From contig JBCCFL010000004.1 of assembly GCA_039029735.1 (NCBI GenBank), positions 168,678-232,677 of the forward strand: 64,000 nt of DNA, written 5' to 3'. The translations under genes and the position numbers were made by a program. Shown piece after piece: positions 43,004 to 51,487 of the stretch (positions are counted from its first letter, which is position 1; every line of letters starts with the position of its first letter). A model generated the notes under the pieces. That model made no database searches. It saw only the letters and a program-made list of their open reading frames with translations, and was not told the origin of the DNA. The stretch comes from CADEDH01 sp039029735. Its GTDB lineage: Bacteria; Actinomycetota; Acidimicrobiia; Acidimicrobiales; SZUA-35.

Positions 43004-43042
43004 GTCCGTGGCCGATGTCCGTGGCCGATGTCCGTGGCCGAT
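43004..43042. repeat. Three tandem copies of a 13-bp unit
   Basis: GTCCGTGGCCGAT occurs three times head to tail (43004-43016, 43017-43029, 43030-43042), followed by a partial copy GTCGGTG. It lies in the 228-nt divergent region between the helicase and the DUF1028 gene and could be a regulator binding array or a replication-slippage product. Confidence 0.7.
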
Positions 43043-43130
43043 GTCGGTGCCCGGCGGCCGCGACCTCGTTCGGATCATCGGCGCCAGTGCGGTGGCTGCC
43101 ATCGGAGTTCGTCCTGGCACACTGACCCCC

Positions 43131-44033
43131 ATGGGTGCCTCGGTCCGATTCGTGCGCCGCCTCCGGGCTGGCGCGGCCCTCCTGATTGTCGCCTGCGTCG
43201 TCCTCGTGCTTGTCGAGCCAGCGGCCGCCACCTGGTCGATCGTGGCGGTCGACGACGACACCGGCGAGGTCGGAGCCGGGATCGCCTCGTGTGTGCCGTA
43301 CGAGGTGATCGGCAATCCCGACGAGCCCGCCGTACCAGTGATCCTCGATCCCGGCCGGGCCGCCGCCGTCACCCAGGCGCAGCTCGACATCGAGGCCCCC
43401 GCCCGCATCCGCCAGTTCCTCGCAGCAAACGCCGGGGCTGCCGCCATCGTTGGCGAGTTGATCGACCCAGACACCGACGAACTGGCCTCGGTGCGACAAC
43501 ATGCCGTCGTGCGCCGACCGGCCGAGACGGCGGCCCACACCGGAGCCGACAACGACCCCGTGGCCCTCGACCGTCAGGGAGAAGGCGTGTCGGTGCAAGG
43601 CAACCTGTTGGCCTCCGAGGCCGTGGTCAGCGACACCCTGGCCACCTTCGAGGCGCAGATGGCCGCCGACGGCGATCTGGCCGGCGCGCTGGCGGCGGCG
43701 CTGGCCGCGGGTGGTGAGGCCGGGGGCGACAACCGATGTGGTGATCAGGCGGCGCTGTTTGCCCAGGTGGCCGTGGCCACGCCGACCGACGCAGGCGATG
43801 CCCCGTCCACCCTGCTCACCGTCACGGTCTCCGAAGGCGACGGGCAAGACCCGAGCGCGTTGCTGCTCGCCGCCTTCGAGCGAGGAGAGCGGGGCCTCAT
43901 CGCAGCGGGTGAGCCAACGGCGTCGGGGGGTGGCGTGGTGCGGGTGCTCGTGCTCGTTGGCGGGGTGCTGCTCGTGGTCGGCGCCGCTGTCGCGTTGCGG
44001 CGCGGGATGGGGTCCATCTCGGCTCGTCGCTGA
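43131..44033 (+). CDS. Secreted, membrane-anchored DUF1028 protein
   Basis: 300 residues. Signal sequence (about 9-33), then a DUF1028 domain: ATWSIVAVDDDTGEVGAGIASC, QGEGVSVQGNLLASEAVVSDTLATFEAQ, LAGALAAALAAGGEAGGDNRCGDQAALF. The family has an Ntn-hydrolase-like fold with Ser after the first strand and no settled activity. A C-terminal helix (about 268-290) followed by Arg residues anchors it. Usual members are cytosolic and end after the domain, so signal plus anchor is notable. A CANNNT hexamer (CACACT, 43118-43123) lies 7 nt before the ATG. Confidence 0.8.
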   Translation: MGASVRFVRRLRAGAALLIVACVVLVLVEPAAATWSIVAVDDDTGEVGAGIASCVPYEVIGNPDEPAVPVILDPGRAAAVTQAQLDIEAPARIRQFLAANAGAAAIVGELIDPDTDELASVRQHAVVRRPAETAAHTGADNDPVALDRQGEGVSVQGNLLASEAVVSDTLATFEAQMAADGDLAGALAAALAAGGEAGGDNRCGDQAALFAQVAVATPTDAGDAPSTLLTVTVSEGDGQDPSALLLAAFERGERGLIAAGEPTASGGGVVRVLVLVGGVLLVVGAAVALRRGMGSISARR

Positions 44034-44092
44034 GCCGCCCGTCGCACCAGAAATCGGCCGCATCACGCCGATGAGTGGGCAAGACTTGGGTC

Positions 44093-45841
44093 ATGTCCGA
44101 GCCTGGAGGGCGCTCATGGCGAGCGGCCGCAGCCGTGGCCCGGCCCGATTCGCCCCGCTACCTGGCCCTGATTACCGTGGTTCTGGTCGGTACCGGGCTG
44201 GCGCTCATCGGGCCGGTCATCCTGCGGACGCTCATCGATCGTGCCGTGGAAGGTCGCGCCTCGACGGCCTCGGTCGCCTGGTTCGGCGGGCTGTTCCTCG
44301 CCGTGGCGGCGGCGTCACAGGTGATCGCCCTCATCGTGTCGTACCTCGCCGCCGTGGCGGCCTGGACCACCGCCAACCGCTTGCGGCTCCAGCTCACCCG
44401 CCACGTGCTCGACCTGGACGAGGGGTTCCACCGCAGCCACAACCCTGGCGAGTTGATCGAGCGGATCGACGGCGACTCGAGTTCGGTGTCCGAGTTCCTT
44501 TCGGTGGTGGCGGTACGAGTGGTGGCCGCAATCGCTCTGGTGATCGGCGTGATCGCCGTGGTGTTGACCATTGCGTGGTGGATCGGCCTGGCCATGGTGG
44601 CCTACGTGGTTGGTGCCAGCTGGGTGGTGTACCGCGAGCGAGAACGGGCGGTGAACGAGTCGGCCGACGAACGCCGGGCCGCCGCTGAACTCTATGGCGG
44701 CATCGAGGAGCGGCTGACCGCGGCCGAAGATCTGCGGGCCGCCGGCGCGCAGTCCTACGCCGTTGGCCGATTCGCCGCCGAGACGGGTCGCTACATCGAG
44801 GTGATCACCCGGCGTGAGCAGGCGTTCCTGGCGCTGTGGCGGAACCTCAACATGGCCATCGTGTCGGGGACGGTGGTGGCGCTGATCATCGGGGCGTTCG
44901 CCGTGCGCTCGGGCTTCATGACGATCGGCTCCGCCTTCCTCGTCTACCAGTACACGGCCAGGATCCGGCAGCCGCTCGAAGATCTCAGCCACGACCTGAA
45001 CGTCGTGCAAAAGGCGAACGGGGCGATGCGCCGGGTGCGGGCGCTCCTCACCACCACGACGTCGCTGCCCGACACCGGAACCATCGAGCCGCCGGCCGGG
45101 GCGCTCTCGGTGGAGCTCGATCAGGTGTCGTTCCGATACGCCAACGACGGCGAGCCCGTGCTCCGTGATGTGACCATCCGGGTCGAGCCCGGCCGATCGG
45201 TGGGCCTGGTCGGCCCGACCGGTAGCGGCAAGACCACCACGTCTCGGTTGGTGGCCCGCCTGGTCGACACCAGCGAGGGCGAGGTGCGCCTCGGCGGGGT
45301 GCCCGTGACCGCCATCCCTGAGGCCAGCGTGCGCCGTCGGGTGGCGGTGGTACCCCAGCAGGTCGAGCTGATCGCCGGCTCGGTGCGCGACAACCTGACG
45401 CTCTTCGTCGACCACGACGACGCCGCGGTGGACACCGCCTTGGATCGCGTCGGCCTCGACCGGTTCCGGGGCGAGGCCATGCACACCAGGCTCGGGCCCG
45501 GCGGCGCCGGGCTGTCGGCCGGAGAGGGTCAGCTCCTGGCGCTGGCCCGGGCCTGGTTGCGCGAGCCCGACCTCGTGGTGCTCGACGAGCCGACCAGCCG
45601 GGTGGACCCGGCTACCGAGGCACGTCTCGAACAGGCGGTGGCCGACCTGTTGGCCGGCCGCACCGCGCTGGTGATCGCCCACCGGCTGGGGACGCTCGAC
45701 GCGATGGACGAGATCGTGGTGATGGAGGCCGGACGAGTGGTCGAAGCCGGCGATCGGGCCCAGTTGGTGGCCGATCCGCAGTCGCGGTTCGCTGGGCTGC
45801 TCCGCCGAGCGGCCGCCGAACCGATGGAGGCGGCGACATGA
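44093..45841 (+). CDS. ABC exporter, half-transporter 1 (canonical catalytic Glu)
   Basis: 582 residues: six-helix membrane domain (about 15-305) and nucleotide-binding domain. Walker A GLVGPTGSGKTT, Q-loop VVPQQVELIAG, signature LSAGEGQ (degenerate from LSGGQ), Walker B LVVLDEPTSRVDP with the catalytic Glu, H-loop IAHRLGT. ATG 44093 preferred; GTG 44075 is in frame. It overlaps its partner by ATGA. The degenerate signature here is complementary to the altered Walker B of the partner, as in asymmetric heterodimers. Substrate unknown. Confidence 0.88.
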   Translation: MSEPGGRSWRAAAAVARPDSPRYLALITVVLVGTGLALIGPVILRTLIDRAVEGRASTASVAWFGGLFLAVAAASQVIALIVSYLAAVAAWTTANRLRLQLTRHVLDLDEGFHRSHNPGELIERIDGDSSSVSEFLSVVAVRVVAAIALVIGVIAVVLTIAWWIGLAMVAYVVGASWVVYRERERAVNESADERRAAAELYGGIEERLTAAEDLRAAGAQSYAVGRFAAETGRYIEVITRREQAFLALWRNLNMAIVSGTVVALIIGAFAVRSGFMTIGSAFLVYQYTARIRQPLEDLSHDLNVVQKANGAMRRVRALLTTTTSLPDTGTIEPPAGALSVELDQVSFRYANDGEPVLRDVTIRVEPGRSVGLVGPTGSGKTTTSRLVARLVDTSEGEVRLGGVPVTAIPEASVRRRVAVVPQQVELIAGSVRDNLTLFVDHDDAAVDTALDRVGLDRFRGEAMHTRLGPGGAGLSAGEGQLLALARAWLREPDLVVLDEPTSRVDPATEARLEQAVADLLAGRTALVIAHRLGTLDAMDEIVVMEAGRVVEAGDRAQLVADPQSRFAGLLRRAAAEPMEAAT

Positions 45842-47532
45842 GGTTGTTGCCCCGCGTCTGGCCGTTGGCAGCCAAGGCCGCGCTCCACCGACCGCGCCCG
45901 TTCTGGACCGGCACCGTGTTCTTCCTGATCTTCTTCGTGATGCCGGCTGTGATCGGCCTCATCGTGGGCCAGGCATTCGGCGCCCTCGAAGAGGGCGACA
46001 CCCAACGGGTGGTGCTGATCGGCCTCGTGCTCATCGCCCTCGAACTGCTGCGGATGGCGAGCCTCCACGTCGGCGCCCTCCACGGGGTCCAGATGTGGGA
46101 GTACACGCGAACGCTGCTTCGTGTGAACCTCCTGCGAGCCCAGCTGGCATCGGGCGGTTCCGAGTCGGGCCCACCCGTCCGCTCGCCGGGCGAGGCGATC
46201 GCCCGGTTCCGGGACGACACCGAGGACGTGGCCGACATGGTCGACGCCTGGATCGACACGCTCGGCGGGGTGCTGTTCACCGCCGTTGCCCTGGCGGTGC
46301 TGGCCACGATCGACCTGTGGGCCACCGTGACCATGGCCCTCCCGATGGCGCTCGCCAGCGCAATCGCACTCGGGATCGGACCGCGGCTCCAGCGGGCGGT
46401 GGAGGTCGACCGCAAGGCCACTGCGGCGGTCACCGGCCTGCTCGGCGACGTGCTCGCCGCGGCCACGAGCGTGAAGGTCAACCAGGCCGGCGACGCCGTG
46501 ATGGGCGAGGTGACCGACGTGGTGGCCACCCGTCAGCGCACTGCGGTGCGGGTCGACGTGTTCCGCCAGATCATCCGGGTGCTGGGCGACTCGATGGCCG
46601 AGATCGGCCTGGGGCTCTTCATCGTCACCGCCGTCGGAGCAGTTCAGTCCGGCCGTTTCAGCGCCGCCGAGGTGGTGGTGTTCCTCAGCTACGGCGGGTG
46701 GCTCGGGTTCCTGCCCCGAATGCTCGGCCACCTCGTGGCTCGTACCCACGCCGCGACCGTTGCCTTTCGCGAGATGTCCACCCTCGTGGCCGACCACGAG
46801 CCCGAGCGCACGGTCGCGGCTCGACAGATGGACTACCGGCCCGATCAGCCCAGTCCGGTGGTCAACGACCACGAGCGCATACCGCTTCACACCCTGCGGG
46901 TCGACGGGCTCACCGCCCGCTATGCCACGGGCGGCATCGTCGATGCCAGCTTCACGGTGGAGCGAGGGTCGTTCACAGTGGTGACCGGCCCGGTGGGGAG
47001 CGGCAAGACCACGCTCTTGCGAGCCATGCTCGGCCTGGTGTGGAGGGTCGAGACCGCCGGCCAGATCTGGTGGAACGACCACCTCGTCGACGATCCGGCT
47101 GCGTTCCTCGTTCCGCCCCAGGCGGCCTACCTCGCCCAGGTGCCTCAGCTGGTGTCCGACTCGCTGCGCGACAACATCCTCCTCGGTCGAGCGGATGACG
47201 GCCGCCTCGATCGCGCCCTGGCCCAGGCCGCAGTGGCTGCGGACGTCGCCGGCATGACGCACGGGGTCGACACCCTCATCGGGCCGCGAGGCCTGCGGCT
47301 CTCGGGCGGGCAGCGCCAGCGGGTTGCGGCGGCGCGGGCGTTGGTGGCCCAACCGGAGCTGCTCGTGCTCGACGACGTGTCCAGCGCCCTGGACGTGGAC
47401 ACCGAACTCCAGCTGTGGGACAACCTGGCTGCGGCCGGCGTGACGGTGGTGGCGGTGAGCCACCGGCCGGTGGCCTTCGCGCGGGCAGATCAACTCCTCC
47501 GGGTGGAAAACGGGCGGATTGCCGCAACCTGA
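45838..47532 (+). CDS. ABC exporter, half-transporter 2 (degenerate Walker B)
   Basis: 564 residues: membrane domain (about 20-300) and nucleotide-binding domain with Walker A VTGPVGSGKTTLL, signature LSGGQRQR (consensus), Walker B LLVLDDVSSALDV, where Asp replaces the catalytic Glu, and H-loop VSHRPVA. Combined with half 1, one ATP site pairs a catalytic Glu with a consensus signature and the other is impaired on both sides. Translationally coupled to half 1. Confidence 0.88.
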   Translation: MRLLPRVWPLAAKAALHRPRPFWTGTVFFLIFFVMPAVIGLIVGQAFGALEEGDTQRVVLIGLVLIALELLRMASLHVGALHGVQMWEYTRTLLRVNLLRAQLASGGSESGPPVRSPGEAIARFRDDTEDVADMVDAWIDTLGGVLFTAVALAVLATIDLWATVTMALPMALASAIALGIGPRLQRAVEVDRKATAAVTGLLGDVLAAATSVKVNQAGDAVMGEVTDVVATRQRTAVRVDVFRQIIRVLGDSMAEIGLGLFIVTAVGAVQSGRFSAAEVVVFLSYGGWLGFLPRMLGHLVARTHAATVAFREMSTLVADHEPERTVAARQMDYRPDQPSPVVNDHERIPLHTLRVDGLTARYATGGIVDASFTVERGSFTVVTGPVGSGKTTLLRAMLGLVWRVETAGQIWWNDHLVDDPAAFLVPPQAAYLAQVPQLVSDSLRDNILLGRADDGRLDRALAQAAVAADVAGMTHGVDTLIGPRGLRLSGGQRQRVAAARALVAQPELLVLDDVSSALDVDTELQLWDNLAAAGVTVVAVSHRPVAFARADQLLRVENGRIAAT

Positions 47533-47540
47533 ACACGCTC

Positions 47541-47546
47541 TACCAT
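47541..47546 (+). promoter_or_regulatory. -10 element TACCAT of a leaderless promoter
   Basis: TACCAT ends 8 nt before the ATG at 47555. Confidence 0.5.
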
Positions 47547-47554
47547 GACCACCC

Positions 47555-48679
47555 ATGATCGACCGAGGTGTGACCGACACAGACCCCATCCGCTACGGAA
47601 TCATCGGGAGCGGCATGATGGGGGTGGAGCACATCCGGAACATCAACGCTCTCCCCGGTGGTGAGGTGGTGGCCGTGAGCGACCCCGACGAGGGCTCCCG
47701 CTCTGTTGCCGCCAAGGAGTGCGACGCCGACGCCGAGGTTTACGCCGATCACCGCGATCTGCTCGAATCGGGTGTGTGCGACGCCGTTGTGGTGGCGTCG
47801 CCGAACCACACCCATGTCGACGTGCTCGGCGATGTGTTGTCGGCTGACGTGCACGCCCTCGTGGAGAAGCCGTTGTGCACCACCGTCGAGGATTGCGAGC
47901 GGGTGATCGAGCAGGCCGCCGGGAGCGACCGCGTGCTCCAGATGGGGCTCGAGTACCGGTACATGCCGCCAGTGGCTCGTCTCGTGGATGAGGTCAAGGC
48001 GGGAACGCTGGGCCGGGTGCGGATGGTGGCGATCCGGGAGCACCGCTTCCCGTTCCTGGTGAAGGTGAACAACTGGAACCGGTTCACGGCCAACACCGGG
48101 GGCACCCTGGTCGAGAAGTGCTGCCACTTCTTCGACCTCATGAACCTGGTCCTCGACGAGCGCCCCGCTCGGGTGCAGGCGTCGGGGGCACAGGACGTGA
48201 ACCATCTCGATGAGGTCTATGACGGCCGCACGGCCGACATGATGGACAATGCCTACGTGATCGTCGAGTACCCGAGCGGTGCGAGGGCCTGCCTCGACCT
48301 CTGCATGTTTGCCGAGGCCACGTACAACCAGGAAGAGGTGTGCGTGGTGGGTGAGGCCGGCAAGGCCGAGGCCTTTCTGCCGGAAGGGATCCTGCGGCTG
48401 GGCCGCCGCGGCGAGCACTGGGTGGGCCGGGTGGACACCGAGGTGGTCGACACGAGCCACGTGAAGTTCGAGGGTCTGCACCACGGATCGAGCTACCTGG
48501 AGCACGTCGACTTCCTCGACTCGATCCGCAACGGCACCGAGCCCCCGGTCACCCTCGACGACGGGCTCTGGTCCGTGGCCGTTGGCGTTGCCGCCCACCG
48601 ATCGATCGACGAGCAGCGGCCGGTGTTGCTCTCGGAGATCCTCAGTGATGCCACCATGAATCAGGGAGTGATGTCATGA
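47555..48679 (+). CDS. Gfo/Idh/MocA-family oxidoreductase
   Basis: 374 residues. NAD-binding start YGIIGSGMMGVEHIRNINALPGGEVVAVSDPDEGSR, EKPLCTTVEDCE (conserved EKP lysine), LEYRYMPPVARLVDEVKAGTLGRV and NNWNRFTANTGGTLVEKCCHFFDLMNLVLDERP with the conserved histidine. The family oxidises sugars or inositols, and some members are NAD-dependent glycosidases. Stop overlaps the SsuD-like gene (ATGA), so substrate processing by both is likely linked. Confidence 0.88.
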   Translation: MIDRGVTDTDPIRYGIIGSGMMGVEHIRNINALPGGEVVAVSDPDEGSRSVAAKECDADAEVYADHRDLLESGVCDAVVVASPNHTHVDVLGDVLSADVHALVEKPLCTTVEDCERVIEQAAGSDRVLQMGLEYRYMPPVARLVDEVKAGTLGRVRMVAIREHRFPFLVKVNNWNRFTANTGGTLVEKCCHFFDLMNLVLDERPARVQASGAQDVNHLDEVYDGRTADMMDNAYVIVEYPSGARACLDLCMFAEATYNQEEVCVVGEAGKAEAFLPEGILRLGRRGEHWVGRVDTEVVDTSHVKFEGLHHGSSYLEHVDFLDSIRNGTEPPVTLDDGLWSVAVGVAAHRSIDEQRPVLLSEILSDATMNQGVMS

Positions 48680-49758
48680 CCGTCGAGATGGCCTGGTTCA
48701 GCGCGCTGTGCGACGACGACTACGAGTTCCTCGGCCAGCGCGACGAGCATCTCCAGGCGAGCTGGGAGCACTGCCGCAACATCGTGCTCACCGCCGACCG
48801 GCATGGCTACGACAACGTGCTGTTGCCGTCGGGCTACGCCCTCGGGATCGACAACACGGCCTTCGCCGCTGGTATCGCCGTACTCGCCGAACGGTTGCGG
48901 CTCCTGCTTGCGGTCCGTTGTGGCGAGCTGATCGTGCCGCAGTTGGCCCGCCAACTCGCCACGATCGACCAGATGCTCGACGGGCGCCTCACCATCAACA
49001 TCATCTCCAGTGAGATGCCAGGCGAGAGCCTGGAGAGCGCCCCTCGGTACCGGCGCTCAACCGAGGTGATGTTCGCCCTCCGCGAACTGCTCAACGGCAA
49101 GCCGGTGAAGCTGGACGGTGAGTTCGTGTCGCTCGACGTGGAGCCGCCCCGGGTCAGAACCGTGAACGGACAGAGCCCGCTGTTCTACTTCGGTGGCCTG
49201 TCGCCGGCCGCACGCGAGTGCGCGGCGGCTGGCGCGGATGTGTTCCTCGTATGGCCAGACACCACCGCCGGGTTCCTCGACGTGAAGGCCGACATGGATG
49301 CCAGGGCCGCGGCCAAGGGCCGCACGCTGCGCTACGGGTGGCGGTCCCATGTGATCGTTCGCCCAACCGAGGACGAGGCCAGGGCTGCCGCCGCCCGGCT
49401 CCTGTCGCGGCTCGACGATGAGGAGGGCGCCCGCATCCGCAAGCAGTCTCTCGACTCCGCGTCGGCGGGCGTGGCTCGCCAGGCCGAGCTTCGCGAGTCT
49501 GCCGACAACGACGGCTACATCGAGCGGCACCTGTGGACCGGTGTTGGCCGAGCCCGGTCTGGCGCTGGCGCCGCCATCGTCGGGGATCCCGACCAAGTGC
49601 TGGCCAAGATCAACGAGCTGGCCGAGGCCGGCATCGATGCATTCATCCTGTCGGGCTACCCCCACGCCGCCGAGTGCGACCTGTTCGCCCGTTACGTGCT
49701 GCCCGGCATCGATCACGGTCCGCTCACGTTCACCCCGGACCCTGTCTCGCTGACATGA
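48676..49758 (+). CDS. LLM-class flavin-dependent monooxygenase, SsuD-like
   Basis: 360 residues of the bacterial luciferase fold. Starts EMAWFSALCDDDYEF; NVLLPSGYALGIDNTAFAAGIAVLAERLRLLLAVRCGELIVPQLARQLATIDQMLDGRLTINIISSEMPGE is the FMN-binding core, and the C-terminal INELAEAGIDAFILSGYPHAAECDLFARYVLPGI matches alkanesulfonate monooxygenases (SGYPH motif). Reduced FMN would have to come from a flavin reductase not seen nearby. Sulfonate cleavage is the best guess. Overlaps the CorA-like gene (ATGA). Confidence 0.85.
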   Translation: MTVEMAWFSALCDDDYEFLGQRDEHLQASWEHCRNIVLTADRHGYDNVLLPSGYALGIDNTAFAAGIAVLAERLRLLLAVRCGELIVPQLARQLATIDQMLDGRLTINIISSEMPGESLESAPRYRRSTEVMFALRELLNGKPVKLDGEFVSLDVEPPRVRTVNGQSPLFYFGGLSPAARECAAAGADVFLVWPDTTAGFLDVKADMDARAAAKGRTLRYGWRSHVIVRPTEDEARAAAARLLSRLDDEEGARIRKQSLDSASAGVARQAELRESADNDGYIERHLWTGVGRARSGAGAAIVGDPDQVLAKINELAEAGIDAFILSGYPHAAECDLFARYVLPGIDHGPLTFTPDPVSLT

Positions 49759-50858
49759 GCCACCGGTTGCTCGCACGCCGTCCCGGAGAGAGCGGGTTGT
49801 CACCGTGTGAGCTGGCCGATCTCGATGCCAGGGCTGAGGCCGGTTCGCTGCTGTGGCTGGACGTGCAGTCGGCATCGGAGGCCGAGCTCGACGAGCTGGG
49901 AGCCCGGTTCGGGTTCGCCCCTGCCGCCATCGAGGACGTGCTCGACGTAGAGCAGCTGCCCAAGCTCGACGACTACGGCGACCATCTGTTCGTGGTGCTC
50001 CACGCACTGATCGCAGCGTCGGACCGGGTCGACACCCTCGAGGTCGACTGCTTCATCCGCCCGAACCTCCTCGTGACGGTGCACGCCCAGCCCGTGGTGG
50101 GCCTCGACTGGCTGTGGGACGCCGTGCAGCGCTACCCCCATCTGGCCGAACACGGGGCCGACGAGCTGTTCGCTCAGTTGGCCGAGGTGATCGGCCGGCG
50201 CTACCTGGAGCTGCTCGACGTGTTCGAGGAACGGGTCGACACACTGCTCGAACCGGCGCTCGACGCCGACAAACGGGTACTCACCGAGATCCAGACGTTG
50301 CGCCGCGACGAGGTGACCATCAGACGGGCGTTGCGACCACAGCGCGTGGTGCTGGCGTCGCTCCGCTCCAACCCGCCTCCGGTCGTGCGGGAAGGGGCAC
50401 AGGAGTTGCTCGGCGACGCCTTCGATGTGCACAACCTCGTGGTGGCATCCCTGGCTGCAACCAGGGGACTGCTCACCGACACGCTCGAGACCTACCGGGG
50501 CGCGTCGGCCGAACGGCAGGCGGCGGCCACTGCCGTGCTCACCGTGTATGCCGCGATCGTGCTCCCGTTGTCGCTGATCACCAGCTGGTACGGCATGAAC
50601 ATGACGAACCTGCCCGGCGCCGGCCGGGACTGGGGGTGGTGGGCGGTCACGGCTGCCATGGTGACCGTGGCGGTGGTGAGCTGGATCTGGTTCGTGCGGG
50701 TGGGCATCATTCGGATGAGTCGGGGCCGCACCGCCGTGGTCAGCACCCTGGTGGGCGCCGCCCGGGCACCCGTGCGGCCGATCACGATGCTGCGCGAATC
50801 CAACCGCCGAACCACGCCAGATCAGCCTTCTCAGCAGTCAGACCCTAGGCAACTCTGA
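49755..50858 (+). CDS. corA: CorA-like divalent cation transporter
   Basis: 367 residues. Cytoplasmic funnel domain (about 1-280) with the long helix region ERVDTLLEPALDADKRVLTEIQTLRRDEVTIRRALRPQR, then two C-terminal membrane helices; the first ends in the signature YGMNMTNLPG (GMN motif), and the loop GAGRDWGWW follows. It continues for about 45 basic residues after the last helix. Transports Mg2+ or a similar ion. Coupling to the oxidoreductase pair is unexpected for a housekeeping magnesium channel. Confidence 0.9.
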   Translation: MSHRLLARRPGESGLSPCELADLDARAEAGSLLWLDVQSASEAELDELGARFGFAPAAIEDVLDVEQLPKLDDYGDHLFVVLHALIAASDRVDTLEVDCFIRPNLLVTVHAQPVVGLDWLWDAVQRYPHLAEHGADELFAQLAEVIGRRYLELLDVFEERVDTLLEPALDADKRVLTEIQTLRRDEVTIRRALRPQRVVLASLRSNPPPVVREGAQELLGDAFDVHNLVVASLAATRGLLTDTLETYRGASAERQAAATAVLTVYAAIVLPLSLITSWYGMNMTNLPGAGRDWGWWAVTAAMVTVAVVSWIWFVRVGIIRMSRGRTAVVSTLVGAARAPVRPITMLRESNRRTTPDQPSQQSDPRQL

Positions 50859-50869
50859 CCGATCGGTGT

Positions 50870-50892
50870 CGGAGGAGTCCCCCCACTCTCCG
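50870..50892 (+). terminator. Hairpin after the Gfo/SsuD/CorA operon
   Basis: CGGAGGAGT (50870-50878) pairs with ACTCTCCG (50885-50892) with one bulged G and a C-rich loop, 12 nt after the CorA stop and before the next promoter. Confidence 0.45.
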
Positions 50893-50901
50893 TCACTGCT
50901 C

Positions 50902-50907
50902 TATTCT
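50902..50907 (+). promoter_or_regulatory. -10 element TATTCT of a leaderless promoter
   Basis: TATTCT, close to the TATAAT consensus, ends 7 nt before the GTG at 50915. Confidence 0.6.
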
Positions 50908-50914
50908 TACGGAC

Positions 50915-51487
50915 GTGGATCACGGCATCGACCGAGCCGACCCGTTTGGGATGGGTGTGTTGTTCGTGAGCCAGTCGATGGCTCATCGGTTCAACTGCGG
51001 CGACGACGTCGACATGCTCTTCGATGCGCTGCTCACCCTGGACATCCCCCAGACCCCGAACGAGCCACTGCCCCACGTGCTGGCACCGATCGACGAGCTG
51101 CTCGAACGGATCAAACCGAACCCGGCCCTGATCGAGCTGATTCGCGCCCTGGTCGAACTCGGCACCACCACACCGCCTCGCACCGCAACCGCCGAGCGCC
51201 TCTACCGGGCGGTGCTCTGGGTGATGATGCGCCACGACCCGCTGAAGACCACACCGGAGGTGCTGACCGCCCTGCATGCAGCCACCCCGGGCGAGCGGCT
51301 GCCAGCCACGAGCTGGCCGTCGCATGAGTTCTTCGCCATCGTGGTGCTGCTCGTGTACCTGGGGGGCCACGAGGCGCGGGGCGAGCTGATCGAGCTGCTG
51401 CGGGCGGCCCGTGATCTGGACTATCTGGCGTTGGCGCTGGTTCTGGAGTGGTATCTGGACCATGGCCACTCCGCCCCCACGAGCTGA
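50915..51487 (+). CDS. Uncharacterised helical protein
   Basis: 190 residues from GTG, starting VDHGIDRADPFGMGVLFVSQSMAHRFNCGDDVDMLFDALLTLD. Mostly helical, no signal peptide or clear membrane span (FFAIVVLLVYLGG near 150 is hydrophobic but short). I recognise no family. It overlaps the next gene by 26 nt, so the two probably work together. The leaderless promoter and good codon usage support expression. Confidence 0.65.
   Translation: MDHGIDRADPFGMGVLFVSQSMAHRFNCGDDVDMLFDALLTLDIPQTPNEPLPHVLAPIDELLERIKPNPALIELIRALVELGTTTPPRTATAERLYRAVLWVMMRHDPLKTTPEVLTALHAATPGERLPATSWPSHEFFAIVVLLVYLGGHEARGELIELLRAARDLDYLALALVLEWYLDHGHSAPTS

Noticed and set aside
43004..43042. DnaA-box or iteron array of a replication origin
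   Set aside because: Units do not resemble TTATCCACA, the region is not AT-rich, and no dnaA, dnaN or rep gene is present.
40788..44033. A 1081-codon open frame on the plus strand over the helicase gene
   Set aside because: It is the antisense of the helicase and its Arg-rich tail; the minus strand has all helicase motifs, and the plus reading has low-complexity Ala/Pro/Leu sequence until it enters the real DUF1028 gene.
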